A stretch of DNA of 64,000 bases. Source: QHVT01 sp036399015. GTDB lineage: Bacteria > Acidobacteriota > Thermoanaerobaculia > Gp7-AA8. The stretch covers positions 62,001 to 126,000 of the forward strand of contig DASWNW010000062.1 in assembly GCA_036399015.1 (NCBI GenBank). Reading direction: 5' to 3'. Shown in pieces: positions 34,628 to 43,314 of this stretch; positions within the stretch are counted from its first letter, which is position 1, and each line of letters begins with the position of its first letter. The translations under genes were made by a program, and so were the position numbers. A model generated the notes under the pieces. That model was given only the letters and a program-made list of their open reading frames with translations, searched no databases and was not told where the DNA came from.

Positions 34628-35211
34628 GCAAACGTCAGAAGGTAGCTCTGGTCTCGATCATCGCCGCGTTGGTCATCGGCGCGGCGTGGTATCAGTTCGG
34701 TGGCCATCGCACGGCGCCAGGACAACCGCCGCTCGCGGAACTCAACGCGGCATCGATCGATCAACTGCGAGCGGACTTCAACGCGGCGGCGGACCAGCCG
34801 CGGATGATTCTGCTCCTCTCGCCTACGTGACCCGGTTGCCTGCGGGGGGCCTCCGCAGCCGAAGAAGTACTGCGGCAGCACGCCGGAACGAACATGCGTG
34901 TCTTCGTCGTGTGGGAACCGATTTTGAGATCGGACTTCATGGCACCGACAACCGGCGCCCTGCGCCGTATCCCGGACATGCGCGCGCGCCACTACTGGGA
35001 CGAGGATCAGGTGCTCGCGAAGGTGATGAAGCGCGATGCACGCCCGCCGCAGCCGAAGCAAGAGTGTTGCGAAAGTGATGGCGTGCTGTGGGATCTCGTC
35101 GCGATCTACCCGAAGGGCGCGCGGTGGGACGCGACGCTGCCTCCCGCGGTCGTGTTTGATGGGCCGGTCGTGCGAGTCACAGATCAGATGAGCGCAGCGC
35201 TCGCGAAGTAA
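34624..35211 (+). CDS. Putative selenocysteine-containing thioredoxin-like protein
   Basis: 195 residues if TGA 34828-34830 is read as selenocysteine (residue 69). Signal anchor VALVSIIAALVIGAAWY, then a thioredoxin-like fold. The site reads LLLSPT-U-PGC, aligned to LLSPSCGIC in the paralogue at 32643, so U replaces the first Cys of CxxC. The same frame continues without stop for 126 codons with clear paralogy (FVVWEPILRSD, YWDEDQ, LWDLVAIYPKGARW). A SECIS-like hairpin starts six bases after the TGA. Alternative: a Cys-to-stop mutation (TGC/TGT to TGA). GTG start overlaps the upstream gene. An exported selenol would bind Hg or Cu very tightly. Confidence 0.75.
34836..34862 (+). promoter_or_regulatory. 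SECIS-like hairpin
   Basis: Stem CTGCGG (34840-34845) with CCGCAG (34853-34858), extended below by G-C, U-G and U-A pairs after one C-C mismatch. A 7-nt apical loop GGGGCCU begins 16 nt after the TGA. Bacterial SECIS elements need an apical loop of 3-14 nt, starting 16-37 nt after UGA, with G among the first loop bases; all conditions hold by eye. Confidence 0.65.
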
Positions 35212-35243
35212 CTCTTTCGAAGGCTGTCGAAGTGCGCGCCAGA

Positions 35244-35267
35244 GTGTCTATCCGGGTGTCTATTTCG
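35244..35267 (+). repeat. Two diverged 12-bp repeats
   Basis: GTGTCTATCCGG (35244) and GTGTCTATTTCG (35256), the counterpart of the three copies at 12177. Confidence 0.7.
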
Positions 35268-35432
35268 GCGTCTACGACACTCATTCCTACCCATGGACCA
35301 GAGAGGCCGTGCTAAAATTCGTGCAGCATCCATACGGCAACAGAGACTGCCGGTATCTGCCGCAGAGCGAGCAACTTAGCGACCTTTAGAATGCGGAATG
35401 GCCGGCCCGATCCGGTAATTTCCCAAGCTCTT
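35268..35432 (+). repeat. 165-bp element-end repeat, right copy
   Basis: Gapless counterpart of 12213-12377. It ends at the att core within the tRNA fragment and defines the right border of the integrated DNA. Confidence 0.85.
35414..35432 (+). mobile_element. att core, right border
   Basis: GGTAATTTCCCAAGCTCTT, identical to 12359-12377. It covers the anticodon loop and 3' anticodon stem of the tRNA, a sublocation known to be used by tyrosine integrases. The joint between foreign and chromosomal DNA lies here. Confidence 0.8.
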
Positions 35433-35464
35433 GGTCGCGGGTTCGAATCCCGTCGCCCGCTCCA
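35420..35464 (+). tRNA. tRNA-Gly(CCC), 3' fragment only
   Basis: From the anticodon loop TTCCCAA (anticodon 35422-35424) through stem GCTCT, variable loop TGGTC, T arm GCGGG-TTCGAAT-CCCGT, acceptor CGCCCGC, discriminator T and CCA at 35462-35464. The 5' half is absent: the sequence before the loop does not pair with GCTCT. An intact copy should exist at the other end of the element, left of this window. Confidence 0.85.
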
Positions 35465-35466
35465 AT

Positions 35467-36042
35467 TCACTCGCTGCGCTCGAAGAGGTCGACCGCGAGC
35501 TCGCGCGTTCTGTACGTGATGCGGCCGAGGACGAACGGCTCGGCGCTTGCCGCCCTCAGTTTCCAGTCGCGGCGAAGGTAGGCGAAGAGCCGGTGCGTGA
35601 GCAGCTCGTGCACGATTAGGTCCGTTCGAAGCACGAAGTTGCGCGGAGTGGCTTGTGACGGGGGAACGAGCGCCGCCGTCACGTAGAGATGTGCGACGCC
35701 CGCTGCGGAATGCCCGGCACCCGGCTCGATCACGAGCTCGACGCTGCGCACTTCGGTGCACCACACTGTGCCGTCCCGACTGGAAGCGGTCAGATGATTG
35801 GAGACGTAGCGTGCGATCTCGCGCCGCACGGCGGCGGAGAGCGCTTCGCTGGTGCGAGGCACTGACTTGCCGAAGGCGATCTCGAACTGTGCGGCGGGAA
35901 GACGCAGCTCCGCCTCCACCTGCTCGCGACCGACGTCGAGAAAGATCGTGCTGTCGGGGAGCGGATGGGTGAATGCATCGGGCCCCGCGCATAACATCGC
36001 GGCAACCAGCAGCGTGGCAGGCCCGAGCCGCATCGGCTTCAC
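35467..36042 (-). CDS. HupE/UreJ-type N-terminal domain protein, shortened
   Basis: 191 residues. Signal peptide (GPATLLVAAMLCAGPDAFTH), then HPLPDSTIFLDVGREQVEAE, the periplasmic N-terminal domain found in front of the membrane part of HupE/UreJ_2 proteins. Such proteins usually continue with six membrane helices; here the frame stops 2 bp from the tRNA CCA. It is either an N-domain-only form or a remnant truncated in an older rearrangement. It follows the DUF3500 gene in the same direction (2-bp gap). Confidence 0.65.
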   Translation of the reverse strand: MKPMRLGPATLLVAAMLCAGPDAFTHPLPDSTIFLDVGREQVEAELRLPAAQFEIAFGKSVPRTSEALSAAVRREIARYVSNHLTASSRDGTVWCTEVRSVELVIEPGAGHSAAGVAHLYVTAALVPPSQATPRNFVLRTDLIVHELLTHRLFAYLRRDWKLRAASAEPFVLGRITYRTRELAVDLFERSE

Positions 36043-36044
36043 GC

Positions 36045-37481
36045 TCAGTGCCGGACCACGCGGCGCCGGTGACTCGGCCCATCGTCGTCGCGGATCGTCA
36101 GCATGGTCGAAGCCGGACTGCCGAGCGCCGCGCCGCCGGCAGCACCGCTCAGCGTGAAGACGACCGTCTCGTCGAGTTCGGCGACCTGGTCGCCGAGGAT
36201 CGGAACCTGAAAGCTCTTGCTGCCGCTCTCACCATCGGCCCAGGTCAGCACGCCGCTCACCGATTCCAGATCGCTCCCCGCCGTCGCCGTGCCTCCCGCT
36301 ACCGCGTATGCGACGCTCACCGCTCCACTCGTGCCGCCGCCGCGCTGAACCTGAATCGTCGCGACGCCGGCACTCTCGAGGACCATCTGGCTGGTCTCCG
36401 CAAACGTGATCGTTCCGGGGTCGAGCACGAGCGTGCCGTCGCCGCCGTAGTCGAGCGTTTCATCGCGCCAGATTGCGTGATAGTGAACCTGCCCGAAGAT
36501 CGCGGCGGGGCCCTGCACCACGATCTCCATCCACGCACGTGGCCCATCGATGCGGACGTACGAGCCTTGCGACGCGAGGTTGGCGTTGTTTCCAGCCCAG
36601 CCGATCTAGGTGTTCTCGAGCGCGCTGCTGCTCGTGTACGCGGCGATAAAATCGGAGGCGACGCCGCTCGGCGTGTCGTTGACCCAGGCTTCCATCGCGT
36701 CGACGACGAGTGCCTGCTGCGCGGTGGAAAGGGTGGAGACCTTCAGGCCGGATGGCGGCGGGAAAACATCGTCGGCGCCGGGACCGAGCAGCACGTCGCC
36801 GAATGTTCCAGTGAGTCGCGCCGCGGCGCGCTGCGTCTCATCGAGTCCGGCGATCATCGCGACCATCACGTCGACCTTCGGTTTGAGCGGAGCGTAGGTC
36901 TGGCCGTTGAGGGTGAACGTCTGCGGGTTCATCCCGGTGAAGTACGGCGTCGGACTCTCGACGGAGCCGTGATAGTAGAAGTTGAGCGCGTAGTGGTGTC
37001 CGCCGAGCTGGAGGATCCACTCCCCGGTCGACGACGGCGTGCCGATGAACGCGATGAAGTAGATCCCGCTGTTGTACACGTTGCTCGAGCCGAGGGAGCC
37101 GAGGAAGTCGTCGGCCAGGCGGATGCCATCGAACGTGCCGTAGCCGGCGCTCGAGAGCGCCGCCTGCGCAACGGCTAGCGCCGCCTCGAACTGCGGCGCC
37201 GACAACGTGCTGAAGCGCAAGCCGTTCCTGCAGGCAGCCCCGCAGGGAAGGTTCGACCATTTGCTCGATGCCGTGGTGCGGTCGAAGGCGTATTGAACGC
37301 CGCTCCTCTGCGACGGCGACAGGGTCGCCAGAAAACTCTCTGAAGCGCTGCAGACCGCCTTCGCCGGAACACTGCTGCCGGCGGTGCAGTTGCTCGTTTG
37401 TCCGGTCACGGTCGTGGTGCAGAGCAGGAGAGCGACCGCAAACGTCCCTGCGATCAAGACTCTAAATGGCTGGTTCGGCAT
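36045..37481 (-). pseudogene. DUF3500 / Calx-beta protein with internal amber stop
   Basis: From ATG 37481 (GGGAGG upstream) a signal peptide (VLIAGTFAVALLLCTTTVTG) and DUF3500 domain (GIYFIAFIGTPSSTGEWILQ, GGHHYALNFYYHG) run to a TAG at 36606-36608. The same frame then continues with SQGSYVRIDGPRAWMEIVVQ and HYHAIWRDETLDYGG, the usual DUF3500 ending. A Calx-beta domain follows (ITFAETSQMVLESAGVATIQ ... LTIRDDDG) to 36045. The TAG stands where DUF3500 relatives have an aromatic residue followed by IGW, so it is probably a recent Tyr-to-stop change. Full length would be about 477 residues. Confidence 0.8.
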
Positions 37482-37585
37482 AGCCCCTCGCCTCCCGTGC
37501 TCGCTGTTTCGGTGCCCGAACGGCAGTGTAGGAGGCGTTCGCGACATCCGACCTGCGACAAATCGGGAAACAGACGACGCTGACT

Positions 37586-38860
37586 TCAGTCGTTGCAGTT
37601 CGGCCAGAACAGCGTGTGCATGGCCGGTGAGTGCGCGAGATAGAAGATCCCTTCGAAGTCGGCGAATGGGCGGTAGGTGAAGTACCCCATCGGCATGACG
37701 TCGTACTGGCGCACGCCGGCGCGAGGACGGGCGAGCAGGGTCTGGTGGCCGTACGTCGCCAGCCGTTCCTCGGCCGCACCGGGAGCGCGCGGCGTGAGGC
37801 CGCAGACGCCCGGCGACCGGGGGACTTCCGTTTCGTAGGCGGTGAGCCCGAAGCTGACGTAGCCGGCGCCGAGGGCCGCCTCGAGATGGCTGCCCATCGG
37901 CAGCTCGCCGTTCGGCAGCAGGTTCTGCGCGACGTGAACGTTGTCGCCCCAGACCATGGTCTTCGCGCCCGGCGCCTTCGTCGCGCGGCGCGCGTGAAAC
38001 GTGTACGCCATGCCGGCGTCGCGGTAGTTGAATCCTTTTGCGAAGTCGTCGCGGATCTCGAAGACCTGCTCCTGATTCGCCCGCAGGCCGACCACCCTCA
38101 GCATGGCGACGTCGAACGCCTGTTGGGACGTGCGCTCGACGATCGTCGCCTGATTGGCCTGCAGGAACGACTCGATCGCGGCGAGAGAGTCGATGCAGGT
38201 CGCGTGAACCGCCGGAGGAATCTCGCCGAACGGATGCGTCAGCCCGAAGGCCTTCTCACATGACCGGAGGCCATCCACCCGCGGGTCGCTCTGCGGCACG
38301 CCCGATTGCGCCATGAACGCGGCAAGCGCCGGCCCGTCGCGATCGGGTTGCTGGATGTCGAAGCCGAAGACCGTCAGGCGATCCGCGGGATCGGGATGGA
38401 TGCGGTTCCACTGGCACATCCAGCGGATCATGTCGGCGTACTCGGTGCTGTGCCAGACGACGATCTCGTCGCGGATCTCGTTTTCGGCGCTGCCGACGCA
38501 GGTCTGGACGTAGGCGTTCGTCCGCTCGACCGCTTCCCAGTTGCTCTCGATCGCGAACGTACGGAAGCCCTTCTCCTGAACCAGGTAGCGGAAGAGCCGG
38601 TGCTTCATCATGTAATAGCCGCCGGAGGTGTGCCAGCTCTCGCCGATGCCGACCACGCTGGCGTCGCCGACCAATGCGCCGAACGGCGCGAGATCGTCCG
38701 TCGGCAGCGCGGGCTGGTACCCGGCGAGCTCGTAGATCTCCAGGCTCGTGTCAGGAGCGCGCGCCGCGCGGCGGCGGCCCGTTCCGGAGGACTGCGCGTC
38801 GAGGAGCGTGAGCGACAGCGATGCGACGAGAGCGAGCAGGAAGAAGCGTAGGGCGAGCAT
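37586..38860 (-). CDS. Erythromycin esterase-family hydrolase
   Basis: 424 residues from ATG 38860, chosen because a signal peptide follows directly (MLALRFFLLALVASLSLTLL); a GTG 30 bp upstream is an alternative. Family motifs: VGIGESWHTSGGYYMMKHRL, FAIESNWEAVERTNAYV, VVWHSTEYADMIRWM and AKTMVWGDNVHVAQN. Erythromycin esterases (EreA/EreB) hydrolyse macrolide lactones; distant exported members act on other substrates, so resistance cannot be claimed. Confidence 0.8.
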   Translation of the reverse strand: MLALRFFLLALVASLSLTLLDAQSSGTGRRRAARAPDTSLEIYELAGYQPALPTDDLAPFGALVGDASVVGIGESWHTSGGYYMMKHRLFRYLVQEKGFRTFAIESNWEAVERTNAYVQTCVGSAENEIRDEIVVWHSTEYADMIRWMCQWNRIHPDPADRLTVFGFDIQQPDRDGPALAAFMAQSGVPQSDPRVDGLRSCEKAFGLTHPFGEIPPAVHATCIDSLAAIESFLQANQATIVERTSQQAFDVAMLRVVGLRANQEQVFEIRDDFAKGFNYRDAGMAYTFHARRATKAPGAKTMVWGDNVHVAQNLLPNGELPMGSHLEAALGAGYVSFGLTAYETEVPRSPGVCGLTPRAPGAAEERLATYGHQTLLARPRAGVRQYDVMPMGYFTYRPFADFEGIFYLAHSPAMHTLFWPNCND

Positions 38861-38939
38861 TTTGAGCGATGGGGTGCGGTCATTGTACACACCGTTCCCG
38901 GCCGCGCCTGGCGACCATCGCGACGCCGGCGACGATCGA

Positions 38940-39284
38940 TCAGGCGGGCGACCGCAACTGCGGCGCCCGCTCGCGGTCCTTCATCCCCGCGAACGTGCGG
39001 CGTTGCGCCCCGCCGAGGCCGAGGATCTGCAGGATCGGCTCGGTGTGGCTCAGCGTTCCGACGATGCGGTGCCCGGGATACGGCGACTCCGTGATCAGCG
39101 TCGGCGTCATCAGGATCGACTCGGTCAGCGCCCGCTTCGGGTCGAGCAGCACGTCGATGATCTCGATCTCGTGACGGTCGGGGAGATGGGTCCGGCAGAG
39201 CTGCTCGAGGTTCGCGATCGCCTGCAGCGAGTTCGGACTGTTGCCGGCCACGTAGAGCCGGAACGTGAACACCTCCGGGCTCAT
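38940..39284 (-). CDS. kaiB: KaiB-family protein
   Basis: 114 residues. Thioredoxin-like KaiB fold: FRLYVAGNSPNSLQAIANLE, EIEIIDVLLDPKRALTE, MTPTLITESPYPGHRIVGTL. The start overlaps the kaiC stop by 4 bases. Outside cyanobacteria KaiB partners KaiC without KaiA and is linked to stress or redox responses rather than a true clock. Confidence 0.92.
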   Translation of the reverse strand: MSPEVFTFRLYVAGNSPNSLQAIANLEQLCRTHLPDRHEIEIIDVLLDPKRALTESILMTPTLITESPYPGHRIVGTLSHTEPILQILGLGGAQRRTFAGMKDRERAPQLRSPA

Positions 39285-41023
39285 CGCGCCACTCTCTCGT
39301 CCTCGCGCGCCACGTCGCTGCCGCGCAGCTCGCGCATCCTGTCGCGTCCCAGCGCCAGCTCCCGCTCGTGCGCCTCGGCGCTGCGGGCCAGGACCGCCTT
39401 CTCCGTCACCTTGGCCGCCAGCTCCACCTGCAGCAGCTTGACGCGCGCCTCGAGCTCCGCCTGCTCCGCCTCGAGCTTCACGTTCTGGAGCCTGGCCGTG
39501 ACCGCCGCGACTTCCGCGGCGTGACGCTCGGCGCTTTCCTTCTCCCAGCGCATCGTCCCCATGAGCACTTCGCCGCCCGCCGTGTACGCGTCGGTCACGG
39601 TGATCCCCTCGTCGCTGAGGATCAGCTCGCGCACCTGGTTCGAATGCGCCGTCCCGCGCGACTTGATGATCGACATCCCGCGGTTCCGCTCTCCCGCCTG
39701 CACCAGGTAGTTCAAGTGAATCCAGGTATCGGCCAGCGTCGAGATCTGCAGCGGCGAGCCTGCCTCCGACTGGCTCGACATTTCGTCGAGGAGGCTGGTG
39801 CAGACGAGCGTGATGCCCTCGGCCTTCGACCAGTCGATGAGCCGTTCGGCCACGCTGTGCGCGGTGAGCTCGTTCCCCGACTTCGACAACGTCGAGATCG
39901 GATCGACGACGACGCAGCGGGCGCGATGCTCCTTTGCCAGCGTCTTGATGCGCACCAGGTAGGTCTCGGCGCTGCCGGTGATCGTGCGGGCGGAGACCAT
40001 GTGCAGCGAGCCGTCCTCGAGGAAGCGGTTCAACTGGATCCCGACCGAGCCGAGGTTGCGGATCACCTCGTTCGAGTCGGAATCGAAGCTGACGAACATC
40101 GTGCGCTCGCCCCGCAGGCAGGCCGCCTCGGCGAACGCGCCGCTCAGCGTCGTCTTGGCCGTTCCGGGGAAGCCGGTGATCAGGACGCTCGCGCCGCGGT
40201 AATAGCCGCCGCCCAGCATCGTATCGAGCCGTTCCACGCCGCTCGACACCCGCTCGTTCGTCACCTCGGCTCCGCCGCGGCCGAGCGTGCGCGTGACCGC
40301 GACCTCGAATCCGCCCCTGCCGATGAGGAACGGCGCCTCGTTCTCGTCGAAGCTCGAGCCGCGATACTTCTGCACGCGCAGGTTGCGCTGCGACACGCCG
40401 AGGACGACGGTGTGATTCAGGATGACGGCGCAGTCGACCATGAACTGCATGAACCCGAACGGCTGGCGCATGGAGCCGTGCTCGTCGCTGTCCGCCTTGA
40501 GCGTCACGACGCCGGTCAATTCGCGCGCGAGGAGCCAGGCGTGCAGCCGGTAGATCTCCCGCCGCTGCGCCGGCGCGTCGGGCAGCAGCGCCAGGACGAT
40601 GTCCAGCGCGTCGAAGACGATGCGCTTCGTCCCCATCTCGTCCACCTTCGCGCCGAGCGCCGCCAGCATCCCGCTGAGGTCGAACGTCCCCGACTGCACG
40701 AGGTCCGGCATCGGCTGAGCGTCCATGAAGTAGAGCTTCTCCTCCTGCTGCAGCTGGTCGAGGTTCCAGCCGAACGTCGCGGCGTTCGAGACGATGCGCG
40801 CCGGCGTCTCCTCGAAGGCGACGAAGATGCCCGGCTCGCCGCGCCGCTCCGCACCGTCCACGAGGATCTGCAGCCCGAGGATGGTCTTGCCCGAGCCCGA
40901 GCCGCCCACCAGCAGCGTCGTCCGCCCGCGAGGCAGTCCTCCGCCCGTGATCTCGTCGAGGCCGGCGATGCCGGTCGGCGCTTTGGTGTTGCCATGGACG
41001 CGGGCTGACTCGACGGCTGTCAT
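39281..41023 (-). CDS. kaiC: KaiC-family circadian-type ATPase
   Basis: 580 residues. Two RecA-like domains with Walker A GGSGSGKT (~40-47) and GFPGTAKT (~290), Walker B RIVFDALDIVL and ARCVVVDPISTLSK, and KaiC catalytic Glu pair in FVAFEETP. A C-terminal helical tail of ~70 residues (VTARLQNVKLEAEQAELEAR) is a coiled coil not present in cyanobacterial KaiC. Divergent from the hybrid kinase; 188 bp separate the start codons. Confidence 0.93.
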   Translation of the reverse strand: MTAVESARVHGNTKAPTGIAGLDEITGGGLPRGRTTLLVGGSGSGKTILGLQILVDGAERRGEPGIFVAFEETPARIVSNAATFGWNLDQLQQEEKLYFMDAQPMPDLVQSGTFDLSGMLAALGAKVDEMGTKRIVFDALDIVLALLPDAPAQRREIYRLHAWLLARELTGVVTLKADSDEHGSMRQPFGFMQFMVDCAVILNHTVVLGVSQRNLRVQKYRGSSFDENEAPFLIGRGGFEVAVTRTLGRGGAEVTNERVSSGVERLDTMLGGGYYRGASVLITGFPGTAKTTLSGAFAEAACLRGERTMFVSFDSDSNEVIRNLGSVGIQLNRFLEDGSLHMVSARTITGSAETYLVRIKTLAKEHRARCVVVDPISTLSKSGNELTAHSVAERLIDWSKAEGITLVCTSLLDEMSSQSEAGSPLQISTLADTWIHLNYLVQAGERNRGMSIIKSRGTAHSNQVRELILSDEGITVTDAYTAGGEVLMGTMRWEKESAERHAAEVAAVTARLQNVKLEAEQAELEARVKLLQVELAAKVTEKAVLARSAEAHERELALGRDRMRELRGSDVAREDERVAR

Positions 41024-41211
41024 AGATGCTCCTTGGGTAGATGCGGTGAGAAAGGAGGGTGGTGGAGGAACCGCCTTGCGGCGTTCCTGCTACATCACGC
41101 AACAACCCGATGGGCGCCCAATGACCCGCCCGCTTCGATTATCTCGACCGCGCGACATATTGCGGGTTGCGCCGCCGTTTGCATGGGTGTTCCCCAAGAA
41201 AGAGAAAACCG

Positions 41212-43314
41212 ATGACCGCACCCGCGCCGTTACGAGCTCCACCCGCAAAACCGTCCAAGCGGACCACGGCTCGAGCTGAAATGGCGATGGCAGCCGTCGA
41301 GCTCCGCCGCAAGAACGCCCTCCTCAAGACCGGCGCCCTCCAGAACGCCATCCTCAACAGCGCGAACTTTTCCAGCATCGCTACCGACGACAAGGGCGTC
41401 ATCCAGTTGTTCAACGTCGGCGCCGAGCGGATGCTCGGCTACTCCGCGGCCGACGTCGTCGACCGGATCACTCCCGCCGACATCTCGGATCCCCAGGAAG
41501 TGATCGCCCGCGCCGCCGCCCTCAGCGTCGAGCTCGGGACCACCATCGCCCCCGGCTTCGAGGCGCTCGCCTTCAAGGCCTCGCGCGGCATCGAGGACAT
41601 CTACGAGCTGACCTACATCCGCAAGGACGGGTCGCGCTTCCCCGCCGTCGTCTCCGTCACCGCGCTGCGCGACGACGAGCTGGCGGTGATCGGCTATCTC
41701 CTCATCGGCACCGACAACAGCGCCCGCAGACATGCCGAGGAGAAGCTGCGGGGGACCGAGGAGACGTTCCGGCTGATGGTCGAAAGCGTCTCCGACTACG
41801 CCATCGTCATGCTCGATCCCGACGGACTGGTCGTGAGCTGGAACACCGGCGTTGAACGGATCAAGGGCTTCACCGCCGACGACATCGTCGGTCGCCATTT
41901 CTCGACGTTCTACTCGGCCGAGGACGTCGCGTCCGGCAAGCCGAAGCGCGCGCTCGACGAGGCCGCGGCCAGCGGCCGGTACGAGGACGAAGGCTGGCGT
42001 ACGCGCAAGGACGGTTCGATGTTCTGGGCGAACGTGGTCGTCACCGCCATCCGCGATCCGGCCGGCAATCTCCGCGGCTTCGCGAAGCTCACCCGCGACC
42101 TCACCGAACGGAACAAGGTCGAGGTGGCGCTGACCAACGCCAGGGCTGCCGCGGAGAAGGCGAACCTCGCCAAGTCCGACTTCCTCTCCAGCATGAGCCA
42201 CGAGCTCCGCTCGCCGCTCAACGCCATCCTCGGCTTCGCGCAGTTGCTGGAGTCGGACTCGCCGCCGCCGACGGCGGTGCAGGGGGAGAGCATCATCCAG
42301 ATCCTCAACGCCGGCTGGTACCTGCTCGAGCTGATCAACGAGATCCTCGACCTGGCCACGATCGAGTCGGGGAAGCTCTCGATGTCGCTCGAGCCGGTCT
42401 CGCTGCCCGAGCTGCTGCTCGAATGCCACGCCATGATCGATCCGCTGGCGCAGCGCCGTGGCATCCGCATGAGCGCGCCCCGCAGCGACGCGCCCTACTG
42501 CGTCCACGCCGACCGCACCCGTATCAAGCAGGTGCTGATCAACCTCCTCTCCAACGCCATCAAGTACAACACGCCAGGCGGCTCGGTCGCCGTCGACTGC
42601 ACCGCCGACGCCGCAACGGGACGCGTCCGGATCACCGTCACCGATACCGGCGCCGGACTGCCGCCCGAGAAGCTCGCGCAGCTCTTCCAGCCCTTCAACC
42701 GCCTCGGCCAGGAGGTCAACGGCGAAGAGGGCACCGGCATCGGCCTCGTGGTCAGCAAACGGCTCGTCGAGCTGATGAACGGCATCATCGGCGTGGAGAG
42801 CAGGACCGGCGAAGGCAGTGCCTTCTGGGTCGAGCTGCTGTCGAGCACTCCCATGGTCCTGCCCGCGGCCGTGGAACCGGCTGCCGCCGAGGAATCGGCC
42901 GCGGCGGCGACGGCCGGCCTGCGCACGGTGCTGTACGTTGAGGACAACCCGGCCAACATGGAGCTGGTCGAACGGCTCATCGGACGCCGGAAAGACCTCC
43001 GTCTGCTCCGCGCCATCGACGGCAAACAGGGAGTGGAGCTGGCGCGCACCTGCCTGCCGCACGTGATCCTGATGGACATCAATCTTCCCGGGATCAGCGG
43101 CATCGAGGCGCTCCGCATCCTCCGCGACGACGCCACGACCGCGCACATCCCCGTGATCGCGGTCAGCGCGAACGCGATGGCCAGCGACGTTCAGAAGGGG
43201 CTCGACGCCGGCTTCTGCCGCTACCTCACCAAGCCGATCAAGGTGAGCAACTTCATGGATGTACTGAACGGAGCTCTGGCTCTGGCCGAGGAGAGACATG
43301 CCGACGTCCAATGA
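41212..43314 (+). CDS. PAS hybrid histidine kinase
   Basis: 700 residues from ATG 41212. PAS 1 (~35-160), PAS 2 (~180-300; VSWNTGVERIKGFTADDIVG), then HisKA with phosphoacceptor in FLSSMSHELRSPLNAILGFA, HATPase (NLLSNAIKYN, DTGAGL, GTGIGLVVSKRL) and a C-terminal receiver (VEDNPANME, phosphoacceptor in VILMDINLPGISG, YLTKPI). No membrane helices, so a cytoplasmic sensor. It is divergent to kaiCB and coupled to the next receiver; Kai-linked signalling is inferred. Confidence 0.93.
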   Translation: MTAPAPLRAPPAKPSKRTTARAEMAMAAVELRRKNALLKTGALQNAILNSANFSSIATDDKGVIQLFNVGAERMLGYSAADVVDRITPADISDPQEVIARAAALSVELGTTIAPGFEALAFKASRGIEDIYELTYIRKDGSRFPAVVSVTALRDDELAVIGYLLIGTDNSARRHAEEKLRGTEETFRLMVESVSDYAIVMLDPDGLVVSWNTGVERIKGFTADDIVGRHFSTFYSAEDVASGKPKRALDEAAASGRYEDEGWRTRKDGSMFWANVVVTAIRDPAGNLRGFAKLTRDLTERNKVEVALTNARAAAEKANLAKSDFLSSMSHELRSPLNAILGFAQLLESDSPPPTAVQGESIIQILNAGWYLLELINEILDLATIESGKLSMSLEPVSLPELLLECHAMIDPLAQRRGIRMSAPRSDAPYCVHADRTRIKQVLINLLSNAIKYNTPGGSVAVDCTADAATGRVRITVTDTGAGLPPEKLAQLFQPFNRLGQEVNGEEGTGIGLVVSKRLVELMNGIIGVESRTGEGSAFWVELLSSTPMVLPAAVEPAAAEESAAAATAGLRTVLYVEDNPANMELVERLIGRRKDLRLLRAIDGKQGVELARTCLPHVILMDINLPGISGIEALRILRDDATTAHIPVIAVSANAMASDVQKGLDAGFCRYLTKPIKVSNFMDVLNGALALAEERHADVQ

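Larger units (their letters stand above)
12378..35432. mobile_element. Metal-resistance genomic island
   Basis: Twenty-three kilobases bounded by identical 19-bp cores, the right one inside a tRNA-Gly(CCC) fragment. Nearly all cargo concerns Cu, Ag, Zn/Cd/Co or Hg handling, and almost all genes point right except corE and the metallothionein gene. No integrase, relaxase or transposase is found inside, so movement would need functions supplied in trans or from the left element. Confidence 0.75.

Noticed and set aside
35312..36082. 256-codon minus-strand frame that might be an integrase
   Set aside because: It is antisense tRNA (SGRRDSNPRP) joined to a shadow of the HupE-type gene; no integrase catalytic motif.
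37586..38860. Macrolide resistance gene
   Set aside because: The family match is clear, but the exported form and sequence distance do not justify a resistance claim.
38940..41105. 721-codon minus-strand open frame
   Set aside because: Only its last 114 codons (KaiB) are real; the rest is a wrong frame through kaiC.
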